55,360 nucleotides of DNA, taken from Calothrix sp. MO_192.B10 (GTDB taxonomy: Bacteria; Cyanobacteriota; Cyanobacteriia; Cyanobacteriales; Nostocaceae). The stretch covers positions 1-55,360 of the forward strand of contig JASJDS010000061.1 in the NCBI GenBank assembly GCA_030065055.1, read 5' to 3'. The notes under the pieces were generated by a model, which was given only the letters and a program-made list of their open reading frames with translations, ran no database searches and was not told where the DNA came from. Shown in pieces: positions 16,153-27,100 of the stretch. The translations under genes and the position numbers were made by a program. Positions within the stretch are counted from its first letter, which is position 1. The number at the start of each line of letters is the position of its first letter.

Positions 16153-16388
16153 TTAAAATCTCGGAGAGTAGCAATCCCAAACACTTGACTTCAAGTCCCT
16201 CCAGGACAGGCTACGCCAACGTAAAGAGTACGTAAGTCCTAAAATATAGATAGAATCAGTTAGTCTCATGGCCCGGAGGACATGAGATTTTGATTAACTA
16301 CCCATAGTTAAGGGTGAACGAAAAAATGTGTGGGAGAGCCAAAATACTGATTACTTATTACTTATTATTTGACCACAGTCTTTTTCTC
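16153..16388. other. intergenic with a CTCATG/CATGAG hairpin
   Basis: CTCATG and CATGAG around 16266-16287 can pair. One GTACGTAAGTCCTA string (about 16228-16241) resembles the end of the MITE-like element at 18474. ATTACTTATTACTTATTATTT at about 16349-16370 is a short tandem repeat run. No gene. Confidence 0.4.
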
Positions 16389-16946
16389 TCACCCCATAGT
16401 TAAAGTTGTGGCAATCGTCCAGCCATCTATCAATAACAATAGCAAGGTAAATACAAATAGAACCATATACATCCACGGCTGTGCTAGGGGGTAGACATCC
16501 CTGGTATCTATACCTGTCTTTGCTTGTACGAGGTTTACCAACCGAGCAAAACCAGCCACCCGCATTGGTAGCAAATATGCCTGTCCTTCAGGGGTGAGAA
16601 AATAGTAAACTAAACCTCCTTGTCCGGTGGTACGAAACTTTAGTTGGGTTATCTCCGACCAAGTTAAAGACCAACCCTTACGGAAAAAACGGGGAACCCA
16701 AGTTGCATAAGCTACTTGTATACCTTGGTCATCGGCAATTACCCGTTCCGTCAACACCCCATATAAACCCACAAACCCCATACCAATTCCTACCCAAAGG
16801 AGGTTTGGAGGAACCGGAGCATTGGTAACTTGTGCCAAAAAAGGTAAAGGTACTGTCAACGCCACATAGAGGGTTAATAGGGTAATCCTAATTAATGGAG
16901 AGAGGGGAAAAATAGCAGGGGAATTATTGACTGAGTTTGCTGTCAC
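16389..16946 (-). CDS. conserved membrane protein, PH-like core
   Basis: A 185-residue protein with about three membrane helices: LIRITLLTLYVALTVPLPFL (18-37), NLLWVGIGMGFVGLYGVL (48-65) and a C-terminal WMYMVLFVFTLLLLLIDGW (about 158-176). Between them is a cytosolic beta-rich stretch of about 70 residues (RVIADDQGIQVAYATWVPRF, then WSLTWSEITQLKFR) that reads like a small PH-like or YcxB-like domain. I know of no function. The start codon appears to be GTG. It is transcribed in the same direction as the ABC ATPase but 237 bases apart, so a link is doubtful. Confidence 0.7.
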   Translation of the reverse strand: MTANSVNNSPAIFPLSPLIRITLLTLYVALTVPLPFLAQVTNAPVPPNLLWVGIGMGFVGLYGVLTERVIADDQGIQVAYATWVPRFFRKGWSLTWSEITQLKFRTTGQGGLVYYFLTPEGQAYLLPMRVAGFARLVNLVQAKTGIDTRDVYPLAQPWMYMVLFVFTLLLLLIDGWTIATTLTMG

Positions 16947-17010
16947 GGTTCTATTACAGTTGCTTGATTTAAATATATGGTAACTGGGAAGGTTGAGGGG
17001 AGTAAACGAA

Positions 17011-17071
17011 AGTAAGTAATAAGTAATAAGTAATAAATAATAAGTAATAAATAATAACTAATAAGTAATAA
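17011..17071. repeat. STRR: AATAAGT heptamer array
   Basis: The heptamer AATAAGT (phase variant GTAATAA) is repeated about eight times with a few substitutions. Similar runs occur at 32856-32888 and 44062-44100. This is the classic short tandemly repeated repetitive sequence class of heterocystous cyanobacteria. Confidence 0.8.
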
Positions 17072-17249
17072 TACCAATTCTATGTAAAGTTGCGCCAAAT
17101 AGAATTGCTCCTATTTTAAATTGGTATCACATCATTGTTCTTTTAGTTAAGAAAATAGTTTATTTGGGTATACTTTAATTCAAGTAGTTTCTAACGCAGT
17201 CAAACTACTTAAGGAAGTTTTAGTAAATTCTTGTTAAAATTTTTCAAAA

Positions 17250-18227
17250 ATGATTCCTAAATTACTGATTTTAACTATTGGGGCGTTACTGAGTTATGGC
17301 ATTGTAGAAGCCAGTATTTTTGCCACTCCAGCCCAAGCTTCTCCAGCAACAGCAGGTCCTAGCAACGAGTTTGTATTTGATACAGATAATTCGGTGACAA
17401 ATGCAGAAGTTCTTTCTGGTAATACCGTTACTTTTGGTCATGGGCATACACCATTTATTAACGATTCCAACAATAATATAGGTACCCTAACTGGAGGTTC
17501 CCTAGGAACGGTTCTTGGTATTGGAGAACCTCAATTTGGACCATTTTCTGCCAGTTCTGTAAAAGTGTCTTGGAATGATCGTCCCGACGGAGATAAGTTC
17601 CTCGTTAATCAGTCAGGAATTGATTTCTACATTTTTGAATCGGGTAATAGAAGCAATATTGACACAATGGCTATAAGTGCTACAGGAGCAAAAGGAGCAA
17701 CAGACTTTTTCTACGAAAAAGCGATTAATTTTACTCCCACAACTAGCTCAGATGTGGGTTACTGGACTTTCGGCTATGATTTAAGCTGGTTGGGATTTGA
17801 AGATGGGGAAACCATTGAATCCTTGACAATTACCAATTTTTCTGCTTTTGCCACAGTTAATCCGATTGCTGGATCTGAAGGTACTGGAAACCGTGGTTTT
17901 GTTGACTTTGATGGTAATACGGGAGAAAAAATTGCAGGTGGTTTGGGTGACAGATTCTTAGGAACTAATCAATTCTGTGGACCAGTAACAGATGATGGAG
18001 GTCCTAATGCTAATTCCTACTATCTTTCTTGGTGTAATCCTGGCTTTGAAAATTTCGATACCGATCCCGATCTCGTATATATAGCAGCAGCAGGGGATGC
18101 CAAATTTAGCAAGAGCCACATAGTAGCCCAAGCTGTCCCCGAACCAACATCAGTATTGGGAGTGTTACTAGCAGGGGTATTTGGTGTTAGCTCTACTGTA
18201 AAATCTAGATATAAGAAGCAGGTTTGA
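17250..18227 (+). CDS. PEP-CTERM (exosortase-dependent) surface or secreted protein
   Basis: A 325-residue exported protein. The signal peptide is about 1-30 (LLILTIGALLSYGIVEASIF, then ATPAQASPA). The mature part is beta-rich, poor in cysteine (two) and rich in N, D, G and T, with no enzyme motif. The C-terminus is a PEP-CTERM signal: VPEPTSVLGVLLAGVFGVSS plus a basic KSRYKKQ tail. Exosortase/EpsH systems cleave such signals and send proteins to the cell surface or exopolysaccharide sheath. No exosortase gene is in the window. It is similar in style to the XDD family of exosortase-dependent surface proteins, without certainty. Role unknown; matrix or envelope component is inferred. Confidence 0.8.
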   Translation: MIPKLLILTIGALLSYGIVEASIFATPAQASPATAGPSNEFVFDTDNSVTNAEVLSGNTVTFGHGHTPFINDSNNNIGTLTGGSLGTVLGIGEPQFGPFSASSVKVSWNDRPDGDKFLVNQSGIDFYIFESGNRSNIDTMAISATGAKGATDFFYEKAINFTPTTSSDVGYWTFGYDLSWLGFEDGETIESLTITNFSAFATVNPIAGSEGTGNRGFVDFDGNTGEKIAGGLGDRFLGTNQFCGPVTDDGGPNANSYYLSWCNPGFENFDTDPDLVYIAAAGDAKFSKSHIVAQAVPEPTSVLGVLLAGVFGVSSTVKSRYKKQV

Positions 18228-18320
18228 AGTTTAGATTATACATATGCTATGCTGCGGAGTAAGCATTCCATTCGTGGGTGTACAAAGTTATACTCCCAAC
18301 TGCTAAAAACTTAACTTTTC

Positions 18321-18395
18321 GTAGGTTGGGTTGAACGAAACCAAACCCAACAGCAAGTAGGTTTTTGTTGGATTAAGGTACGAAAACCAACCTAC
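18321..18395. repeat. GTAGGTTGGG...CCAACCTAC repeat, copy 2
   Basis: A short member of the family seen at 5529-5727 and 47162-47280. It has GTAGGTTGGGTTGAACGAAA, CCAAACCCAACA and an inverted GAAAACCAACCTAC end. It lies downstream of the PEP-CTERM gene and may fold into a long hairpin in its 3' RNA. Confidence 0.65.
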
Positions 18396-18473
18396 AATAA
18401 TTAATCCGTTTAGAGTACAATAGCTTTCTCTGTAGCATTCTTAAGGGACTTCCAAGTTCTCAAAACAGACATC

Positions 18474-18637
18474 GGACTTACGCAACTGGCATATTTTTTC
18501 TCTAGGGGAGGCAAAATGCGGTTTAGATTTTCTGACCGCATTATTGCCGTTGCGTGACAGTGCAAGAATATTTGAACGTAGTCATCACCTTTGTAACCTC
18601 ATGCACCAATCACCGATTGTAACAATTGCGTAATTCC
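18474..18637. mobile_element. MITE-like element with 12-bp terminal inverted repeats
   Basis: GGACTTACGCAA at 18474-18485 faces TTGCGTAATTCC at 18626-18637; the two ends match at 11 of 12 positions. The 164-base body encodes no protein. 'GGACTTACGCA' type ends are familiar from cyanobacterial insertion sequences, so this looks like a non-autonomous derivative. The rest of the gap, 18638-19171, has no supported gene. It does have a G+A-rich CAGAGGGCAGAGGGCAG tandem piece at about 18799-18815. Confidence 0.45.
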
Positions 18638-19171
18638 TGAGACAAACAACCATAGAACTCCCCAGGCTAACTGAATACTTCTTATTTGCTTCATCTAATT
18701 TTTAACGCTTTTTCATCTTTCACGGGAAAAAAGTCTGATAGGCTCAGTATAAGCAACTGTAATAGTAACAAATCAAACTTATCTAGCTGCCCCAGAAAGG
18801 CAGAGGGCAGAGGGCAGCGAGAGCTGGAGGTTTGCTTGTCGGTTGAGCAGCCCTATTACCGAGGCAAGCATTTGGATTTAAGACCTTCGTTAAAATGCGT
18901 AAAGTGTTTTAATGGGGCGGCAATTAGCGGCGGTTCAGAATCCCTGACTAATTGCCCCCTTTTGCCTTCTACCTCCAATTCTCCCCACCGACTGCATTCT
19001 TCAATTTTTGTTTCAATTTTCTTTGGAACAAAAACCTGAGGTTGAATATATTCAGCAATACAGAGTATAAAATTTATACTTTATGCTAAAAAGGCTTTGA
19101 TGTCATCAACCTTAATTGTGGAATACAACTAAAGGCCATCCTCCAAGTTCTTTAATTTCAGGGAAAGCAAG

Positions 19172-20239
19172 ATGAGTACAATCCATATAGATAGCTATAG
19201 CTTATTACAGAAGATATACCCTCTATCCCTGTTAGCCCAGCTAACCAGTCGAAAAGCGACAGGAAAATTGCGTATACATACATATACAGAATCTTGGTCT
19301 ATCTATCTAGAAGGGGGTAAATTGATTTACGCCTCTTATTCAGAAGAACTGTTTGAGCGACTTGAATATTATTTGCAAAAATTAAATCCCAATATTCCGC
19401 AGTTTCATAGTTCAGACTGGTTACAAGCTGGTTTCACATTCAATAGTACGGGGGAGGATCGCTCTCTACCACCCACTGATTATGGTGTTATTTGCTATTT
19501 AGTAGATCGAGATTATATTAATACCACTGAAGCAGCAATCCTGATAGACAAGTTAGCCAAAGAAACTCTAGAGTCTTTTCTGACATTAAAGGAAGGTAAA
19601 TATGAGTTTAGTCAAGAATCCTCATTAGACCTATTACCCAAGTTCTGTCGATTAGAAATGCGGCTGTTGGTGGAACATTGTCAAACAAAATTAAAAAGTA
19701 AGCAGAATATTCAGTCTGCAAATACAATTAATAGTCCTCCTCCGGTATTATCTAATAGTATACCTGCATCTACACAGGAACAAATTGATTCGCAATTATC
19801 ACAACATGGCTTGGAAAATCCTGACTATGAGCAACATCCAACTGTTTCACAATCCGTTGAGCAGCGTATCTATACCATCGCTTGTATCGATGACAGTCCT
19901 ACTGTATTACGGTCTATCAAACATTTTTTAGACGAAAATGTATTTTCTGTAATTGCAATTAACGATCCAATCAAGGCTTTAATGCAAATTTTACGTAGTC
20001 AGCCCGATCTGATTCTCCTTGATGTGGAAATGCCAAATTTAGATGGTTACGAGTTATGTTCTTTACTCCGGAGACATTCGAGATTTAAGCATACTCCTAT
20101 CATCATGGTGACTGGAAGGAAAGGCTTTTTAGATAAAGCAAAAGCAAAAATAGTTAGGTCTTCGGGCTATTTGACTAAACCATTTACCCAAACAGATTTA
20201 TTAAAAATAATATTTAAAAATTTGGTGACTGATAAATAA
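19172..20239 (+). CDS. PatA/PixG-like response regulator (DUF4388 + receiver)
   Basis: A 355-residue cytosolic regulator. Residues about 8-165 form the N-terminal PatA/DUF4388 domain (LLAQLTSRKATGKLRIHT, SWSIYLEGGKLIYASYSEEL). A linker rich in S, Q and P follows, and then a receiver domain at about 232-350. The receiver has the acid pair in ACIDDSPTVLRSI, the phospho-acceptor in LILLDVEMPNLDGYEL, the Thr in IIMVTGRKGF and the Lys in LTKPFTQ. In Synechocystis the corresponding PixG starts the phototaxis operon pixGHIJL, and related PatA acts in heterocyst patterning. Here CheW, MCP and CheA genes follow in the same order, but the CheY-only PixH gene expected second is absent. Confidence 0.9.
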   Translation: MSTIHIDSYSLLQKIYPLSLLAQLTSRKATGKLRIHTYTESWSIYLEGGKLIYASYSEELFERLEYYLQKLNPNIPQFHSSDWLQAGFTFNSTGEDRSLPPTDYGVICYLVDRDYINTTEAAILIDKLAKETLESFLTLKEGKYEFSQESSLDLLPKFCRLEMRLLVEHCQTKLKSKQNIQSANTINSPPPVLSNSIPASTQEQIDSQLSQHGLENPDYEQHPTVSQSVEQRIYTIACIDDSPTVLRSIKHFLDENVFSVIAINDPIKALMQILRSQPDLILLDVEMPNLDGYELCSLLRRHSRFKHTPIIMVTGRKGFLDKAKAKIVRSSGYLTKPFTQTDLLKIIFKNLVTDK

Positions 20240-20395
20240 TTTGAAATATCATTAAGATGTCCTATTTTTGGGTTGGCGATCGCATATTCATATCGTCATA
20301 ATTTGATGATTTTCAATTATTTATTCATTCTGGTGCAAACATGATACTTGAAAATCATCTAAAATTTTTGATAAAAATGTTATTTAACATAATCA

Positions 20396-20887
20396 ATGAT
20401 GAATAGTTCTCAAGTTTCACAAAAAAATATCAAATCTCAGGGAGAGACTTATCTTAATTTTCACCTGAATCCGGTAACTTCCGCTGTATTATCTGCCAAA
20501 TACACCCAAGAAGCAATGGTTGTACCTGGAGAAGCAATAACTCCTATGCCCAATATGCCGGCTTGCATTATGGGTTTAATGAGCTGGCGAAGTCGCATTC
20601 TGTGGGTTGTTGATTTACCAATGATTCTGAATTTAGAGTCTACCCATTATCGGAGTCGGCAATTTAATATCATTGTCATTAAAGTCGAATCAATTCTGTT
20701 GGGTTTAGTTGTACATAATATCAAGGGTAATACTAAATTTATGCCTGATGATATTGTCTCTCCCATCGGTCAAGTAGCAACTAGTTTGGTTCCTTATTTA
20801 AGAGGGTGTGTTGTCCAAGCACAAGAAATATTGCTAGTGCTAGATGCACGAGCAATTATGCAGTCTTCTTTGCTTCGCATTGATTAA
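20396..20887 (+). CDS. CheW-like chemotaxis coupling protein
   Basis: A 163-residue CheW-domain protein that would link the MCP to the CheA kinase (PixI role). Seen: YLNFHLNPVTSAVLSAKYTQ, VVPGEAITPMPNMPACIMGL (the conserved Pro-rich turn and MGLM), the variant RSRILWVVDLPMIL strand and the C-terminal LRGCVVQAQEILLVLDARAI. The usual 'NxRGxVxPVxDL' motif is altered to SWRSRILWVVDL, as often in cyanobacterial PixI/PilI types. Two ATG codons in a row open the frame. It lies between the PatA-like regulator and the MCP, 64 bases before the latter. Confidence 0.9.
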   Translation: MMNSSQVSQKNIKSQGETYLNFHLNPVTSAVLSAKYTQEAMVVPGEAITPMPNMPACIMGLMSWRSRILWVVDLPMILNLESTHYRSRQFNIIVIKVESILLGLVVHNIKGNTKFMPDDIVSPIGQVATSLVPYLRGCVVQAQEILLVLDARAIMQSSLLRID

Positions 20888-20951
20888 GTTGTACTCAGAA
20901 CTAAAAACCATGCTGTAGTAGCTTATTCATCTACAATTAGGACAATAATTT

Positions 20952-23762
20952 ATGTTTAATCAAACAGACAATAGTAAAAGTGGTGATGTCCAAAATCATT
21001 CATCAAATTTATCGTCATTAGAAAATATCAATACTCCTCAATCCATATCTAATCTAAATGGTAATCATCATGGTAATCAAAATCTGCTAGTTAAAACTTA
21101 TCAGCAGATTAGTTTGCGGACAAAAGCAACAGTTTTAGCGATCGCTCTTTGCACTGTACCAGTATTGGGGGTGGGATTGCTGGCAAATAAATTGGCTAGC
21201 AGGTCTGTGAATGAAAAGATATCTCAACAACAACAAGCAGCAGCTACCAACTTTGCCAATCAAGTTAATAGCTTTATGCTAGAACGCTATGCAGATATTG
21301 AAATCATGGCAAATCTGCCGGTATTAGCTAGTAATAATATCAGAATATATGTTAGCGATCGCTCCAAACAAGCTGTACTGGATAAATTCATAGAAGTTTA
21401 CCAAGTATATGACAGCATTGCTGTTTTTAACCTCAAAGGAGATGTGATTACCCAATCAACAGGGGATCCTCTGCCCAACCATCAAGATCGTTCCTACTTT
21501 CAAACAGTGAAGGAAACAGATCGTCCCTACATTACCCAGCCAATGGACTCCCAAAGTTCTGGTCAAAAGAGTGTTTACGTGGCAGCACCGGTGAAGGAAC
21601 CTGGCAGTGGGGAAACAATTGCCATTATTCGAGCCAGGATACCAATTCAACAGTTGGCAGTAGTAGTTAAGAACTATGCATCCCTTAACAAGGCTGAGGA
21701 ATACCATTTGATTAATGGTTCTGGGCAAATTTTCCTCAGTTCAGAAACCAAATATGTGGGTAAAAAATTAGTAGATGAGTACAAGCCATTATTAAAGCTA
21801 GCAAATAGACAGCAAAGTAATACTTTTGTCGTAGATCAGAAAAATCATTCCCAGGCAGAATTAGTTAGCTATGTACCTTTACCAAAATCGCCACAGCTAT
21901 CGAATTTACAGTGGAAGATAGTGATTGCCACAGAGCGAGCCAGTGCCTTTGCATCTCAAACAGAATTATTATTAGCACTCGCCATTGGTACCGGATTAAC
22001 AGCATTAATTGTAGGAACACTCGCCGCTTGGTTAGCAGGTAGGGAAACCCAACCAATTCTCCAAGCCACAGCAGCAGTAGCAAAACTTGGTCAAGGGGAT
22101 TTTAATACTCGTTTGCAGATCCGTCGCAAAGATGAATTGGGTGTTTTAGGTGACAATATTAACCAGATGGCATCACAATTACAACTGCTGTTAAAAGAAC
22201 GAGATTTAGAATCAGAAAGGGAAAAATATCTGACAGATGTTACCCTCCTCACCCGTAAAAGTCTCAATAAAGAAGATATTTTCACTACATCTGTGGAGCA
22301 AATTCGCTACGTACTGAACGCTGATCGCGCAATTATCTATCAATTCAATCCCCCAACTTGGGATGGTGAAATTATTGCCGAATCATTGGCCCAAGGATGC
22401 TCCCCGATGATCAAAGAAGCGATCGACGATCCCTGTTTTCGAGAGCGCCATATCCAAAGTTACAGGGATGGTAGGGTAGAGGTACAGGCAATATCTAACA
22501 TTTATCAAGAGCTGCAAATGCCTAATGCCCAGTGCTATATGGAAATGTTGGAGAAATATGCAGTTAAGGCTAATTTGATTGCACCAATTATGATTCATGG
22601 GGAATTGCTCGGATTAATGATTGTCCATCATTGCCAAGCTCCCCATGTCTGGCAACAAGGGGAAATCGATCTATTTAAACAGTTAGTCACTCAAGTTGGC
22701 TATGCCTTAGAACAAGCAAAAGTCTTAGAAGAATTAGAACAAGCCAAAGAAAAAGAACAGCAACAAAAAGAACAACTACAAAGCCAGCTTTTAGAATTAT
22801 TGAATGATGTAGAAGGGGCAGCCAGTGGTGACTTGAGAGTGCGAGCCGAAATTACATCTGGAGAAATTGGCATTGTAGCCGACTTTTTCAACTCAATTAT
22901 CGAGAGTTTGCGTTTAATTGTTACCCAAGTTCAGGAAACAGCCGCCCAGGTAAATAATTCCTTGGCAACCAGCGAAACAGCCACTCGGCAACTGGCAGAA
23001 TCAGCACTCACCCAAACTAGGGAAATAGAACATGTATTAGATGCAGTGGATCAAATGAATGATTCCATGCAATCCCTAGCATCCAGCACCCAAGAAGTTG
23101 CCACCGTCGCCAATCAAGCTGCTAGTAACACTCAACACAGCGGGGAAGCAATGGAACTGACTGTGCAAAATATCCTCTCCTTAAGGGAAACAGTGGGCGA
23201 CACAGCTAAAAAAGTGAAGCGTCTAGGAGAATCCATGCAGCAAATTAGCCGGGTTGTTTCTTTAATTAATGAAATTGCCATGCAAACCCATTTATTAGCT
23301 ATTAATGCTGGAATTGAAGCCGCCCGTGCTGGGGAAGAAGGAGAAGGGTTTGCCGTAGTTGCGGAAGAGGTAGGAATATTAGCCACTCGCTCTGGTGCTG
23401 CAACTAAGGAAATAGAACAAATTGTAGAAAATATTCAACGAGAAACCAGCGATTTAGCACAAGCAATGGAATTGGGTGTTACCCAAGTAGTTGAAGGTAC
23501 GCAAATTGTGGAAGGTGCCAAACAGAGTTTGTATCAAATTTTTGCAGTGTCTCGCCAAATTGATTCCTTAGTACAGTCGGTTTCCGCTGCTACCACATCT
23601 CAGGTACAAACCGCTCAAACTGTCAGCCAATTGATGAGAGAAATTGCTGCTATATCCCAAGAAAGTAGTGAATCTTCTCGCCAAGTTTCTGCTTCTTTAC
23701 AACAAACGGTAGAGATTTCCCAACAATTACAAGCGACTGTCGGTACCTTCCAGGTAAGTTAA
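20952..23762 (+). CDS. methyl-accepting chemotaxis protein with dCache, HAMP and cyanobacteriochrome-like GAF (PixJ-like)
   Basis: A 936-residue sensor. Polar N-tail 1-52; membrane helix about 60-80; periplasmic double-Cache-type domain about 83-335; second helix about 338-362; HAMP about 363-418; GAF about 435-590; coiled coil; MCP signalling domain about 660-930 with the hairpin tip [20 protein letters not shown]. The GAF contains DDPCF (Cys495), the motif of DXCF cyanobacteriochromes, and a second cysteine in QCYMEML (Cys528) where bilin is usually attached as 'CH'. The two are 33 residues apart, about five more than in classic members. Bilin binding is therefore plausible but not certain. 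It would control type IV pilus motility through the CheA gene downstream. Possible phototaxis receptor. Confidence 0.88.
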   Translation: MFNQTDNSKSGDVQNHSSNLSSLENINTPQSISNLNGNHHGNQNLLVKTYQQISLRTKATVLAIALCTVPVLGVGLLANKLASRSVNEKISQQQQAAATNFANQVNSFMLERYADIEIMANLPVLASNNIRIYVSDRSKQAVLDKFIEVYQVYDSIAVFNLKGDVITQSTGDPLPNHQDRSYFQTVKETDRPYITQPMDSQSSGQKSVYVAAPVKEPGSGETIAIIRARIPIQQLAVVVKNYASLNKAEEYHLINGSGQIFLSSETKYVGKKLVDEYKPLLKLANRQQSNTFVVDQKNHSQAELVSYVPLPKSPQLSNLQWKIVIATERASAFASQTELLLALAIGTGLTALIVGTLAAWLAGRETQPILQATAAVAKLGQGDFNTRLQIRRKDELGVLGDNINQMASQLQLLLKERDLESEREKYLTDVTLLTRKSLNKEDIFTTSVEQIRYVLNADRAIIYQFNPPTWDGEIIAESLAQGCSPMIKEAIDDPCFRERHIQSYRDGRVEVQAISNIYQELQMPNAQCYMEMLEKYAVKANLIAPIMIHGELLGLMIVHHCQAPHVWQQGEIDLFKQLVTQVGYALEQAKVLEELEQAKEKEQQQKEQLQSQLLELLNDVEGAASGDLRVRAEITSGEIGIVADFFNSIIESLRLIVTQVQETAAQVNNSLATSETATRQLAESALTQTREIEHVLDAVDQMNDSMQSLASSTQEVATVANQAASNTQHSGEAMELTVQNILSLRETVGDTAKKVKRLGESMQQISRVVSLINEIAMQTHLLAINAGIEAARAGEEGEGFAVVAEEVGILATRSGAATKEIEQIVENIQRETSDLAQAMELGVTQVVEGTQIVEGAKQSLYQIFAVSRQIDSLVQSVSAATTSQVQTAQTVSQLMREIAAISQESSESSRQVSASLQQTVEISQQLQATVGTFQVS

Positions 23763-24172
23763 TTGTCAGTTGTTAGTTGTCAGTTGTTTTTGTTTTTGCT
23801 CATAACTAATTACCAATTAATTCATAATTAGGGCTTGCTGTTCGCGCAGCGTAGCGTTAGCTATAAAAGTCATGATTGTGGGGGTAGGCAACAGGCAACA
23901 GGCAACAGGCAACAGTTTCATCCTTATTTTTCGTGGTTTTTTGTACCAGAAAAAATTAAAGATGCAAGAATTTTAAACCTACAATCCTAATTCCCTTGCA
24001 CTTATGACCCAATAAATAACCGCCAAAGCATTGATAAATCAATGTTTTATAGTTATTCAGCAGACCCTAATTATTAATTCATAATTCATAATTACGGGGT
24101 TTAAATCCTCGTCCAACGCCTGCACTGTTCCCTGTTCCCTGTTCCCTGTTCCCTTTAATGAGGATAAATGCC
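23763..24172. repeat. intergenic with three STRR blocks
   Basis: The gap inside the chemotaxis cluster holds GTTAGTTGTCAGTTG at about 23769-23783, four copies of GGCAACA at about 23886-23915, and TTCCCTG repeated at about 24127-24152. A GCGCAGCGTAGCGTTAGC palindrome-type repeat is at about 23846-23863. No gene. The CheA ribosome site GAGG lies at 24160-24163, next to the last array. Confidence 0.75.
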
Positions 24173-27100
24173 ATGTCACAAGACAAAGAATTCGTGATCC
24201 AGATGCAGTTCCTGGAGGAAGCCACAGATTATCTTAATACCCTGGAAACTGTATTACTAGGAATCAACTCCAGCAACCGGATTGAATTAGAAAAAATTAA
24301 TGCCGCATTGCGAGCCGCTCACTCTATCAAGGGGGGAGCGGGAATGATGGGATTTCGGGAACTCTCAGATTTAGCCCATCGTTTAGAAGACTGTTTTAAA
24401 GTTTTAAAAACTCAGAAAAACTCCTTACACTTAGACACTGAATTACAAAGCTTGTTGCTGTCTGGAGTTGATTGGTTGCGCCAGATAATAAGCTTACACT
24501 CAGAAGGTAATATAATTGACGAGCAGTGGTTAGCAAATAGTTGTTATCCAGTATTTGCCCAATTGCACCAACGTTTGGGCGATCCTACCCCGGAAGATGC
24601 CACAACTATCCTCTCCCCAGAAGAAGGGCAGGATATTGTGCCTCTGCTGTTTGAAACAGAAGTGGAAGGAAGTTTGCAGCGTTTAGAAGCGATGTTGGCA
24701 GATATTTCCCAACCCAGCCTGCGGGAAGAAGTAAATATTATGGCAATGGAGTTGGGAGGTTTGGGAGAAATGTTGCAGTTAGAAGCATTTGCCCAACTTT
24801 GTCAATCGATTAGCGATCGCTTGTCAACCGCACCATCCTCTGATGATGTAGCAGAAATTGCCACCGCAGCACTGGCTGCATGGAGGCGATCGCAAGCTCT
24901 GGTATTAACCAATCAGTTGGATAATTTGCCCAGACAAATTGCCCTAGATCATATTACCTTACCATCTCCCTCAACTGAGGCAACAACACCTGCCCAACCA
25001 ACAGAAATATCCCCGGAAAATTCTGTAGATGATGATATCCTGACAATGAATTTCCAGGCATTGGAAGCAGCTTTTGCCAACGAAAATATGGCGGCTGCAT
25101 CATCGGCATCATCAGCAGCCCAACCCCTCAATTTAGAAGATTTTAATCATACAGATTACCAATACCTAGAACCAAAAACTGAGCCAATCCCAGTCAATCA
25201 TCGCAGTGAAGTCGGGGAAAATACAGTTAGAGTTCCCAGTAAGGAACTGGAGCAAATTAATGATTTATTTGGAGAATTGATTATCCAGCGCAACGGGTTG
25301 AACTTACAACTAGAAAGATTGCGTAAGTTAATGGGTAATCTTTCCCAAAGAGTACAAACTTTGGAACGTGAAAATCAAAAATTACGTACTGGCTATGACA
25401 AAATAGCTACCCAAAATGTGCACCCTGCCAGTGTTTCTCCCCCGGCGATCGCCACGGATAGGGAACCTGATTCTCCTCAGTTAGCATTTGCAGACAATGA
25501 ATCCACCCCAGGCATGAATGTGGGATTTGATGCCTTAGAAATGGATCGCTACAACGAATTAAGCTTACTGTCCCAGGACGTAATGGAAACCATCGTTCAG
25601 GTACAGGAAGTATCAACTGATTTACAAATAAGTTTGGATGATACCGATAAAATTTCTCGCAAATTTAACAAAACATCGAAGCAGTTACAAAGCAAGCTGA
25701 CACGGGTAAGAATGCAACCCCTATCACACTTAGTGGATCGCTTCCCCAGAGCTTTGCGGGACTTGAGTGTGGAATACGGCAAAAATGTCCAACTGAAGGT
25801 AGAAGGAGCTAATACCCTGATTGAGCGTAGCATCCTCGAAGCATTAACAGACCCCCTAATGCACCTGTTGCGTAACGCTTTCGATCATGGCATTGAAACC
25901 CCAGACATTCGCCGTAGCCGTGGGAAAACAGATGGGGGATTAATTACCATTCAAGCATCGCAGCAGAACAATCGCATTGTCATCAAAATCAGCGACGATG
26001 GACAAGGCATTTCCCTAGACAAAATTCGCCAACGGGCAATTGCTATGGGTTTGGATGATAGTTTAATTGGCAATGCCAGCGATGAAGAATTATTATCCTT
26101 AATTTTCGAGCCCGGATTTAGCACTTGCGATCAAGTCACCACATTATCCGGTCGGGGAGTAGGTATGGATGTAGTCCGCAACAACCTCCAACAAGTGCGG
26201 GGAGACATCAAAGTAGATACAGAATTGGGTCACGGAACTACGTTTAGCCTGTCAGTCCCATTTACCCTTTCCGTTGCTAGGGTCTTATTAGTGGAAAACA
26301 ACCGGATGTTATTGGCATTTTCCACTGATGTGGTAGAAGAAATGTTTTTACTGCAAAAAGAGTTGATATTTCCCATGGCAAACCGAGAAATGCTCAACTA
26401 CAAAGGCAGTATGCTGCCATTAATTCGGTTGGAGCAATATTTGAAGTTGAATTGCCCTCAGTATGACCACTATGAATTGGAGACACCAGCAGCAATTAAT
26501 GCTACCAGTGTATTGATTGTCAATACTGGGAATCAATTAGCAGCAGTGGTTGTGGAGCGTTGTTGGGGAGAGCAGGAGGTGGCAATTCGCCATGTGGAAG
26601 GTAATATACCCCTACCCAAAGGTTTTAGTAATTGTACAATTCTTGGGGACGGGCGGGTTGTACCCCTAGTGAATATTAATGAATTACTATATTGGATTGC
26701 TAATCACGAGGATACCCCCAAAAATAGCCAATCACAATCAGCCAGGTTAAAAACCGTATTCCTGAAACCGGCTGACAATCAGCCAGTAGAAATACCTAGA
26801 AAAAATAAAGGTAGTATTCTAATAATCGATGATTCAATTAACGTGCGCCGTTTTTTAGCTCTCACCTTGGAAAAAGGAGGATATCAAGTAGAACAAGCCA
26901 AAGATGGTCAAGATGCTCTGGAGAAACTGGCAAATGGTTTAAGGGTACAAGCAGTTATTTGTGATATTGAAATGCCTCGCATTGATGGTTATGGCTTTTT
27001 GGGCCGGGTAAAATCCAATAAAGATTTGAAAAATATACCAGTTGCCATGTTGACATCTCGCAGTAGCGAAAAACATCGGCAGTTAGCAATGCAATTGGGC

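Noticed and set aside
16389-16946. Ycf4 (photosystem I assembly) because of length
   Set aside because: Similar length only; the Ycf4 motifs and helix arrangement are not present.
18686-19039. A 117-codon plus-strand frame upstream of the PatA-like gene
   Set aside because: Sequence is low-complexity and contains G/A-rich repeat DNA; no ribosome site and no protein-like pattern.
23886-24157. CRISPR array
   Set aside because: The repeats are 7-base tandem units without spacers; they are STRRs, not CRISPR. No cas gene is present.
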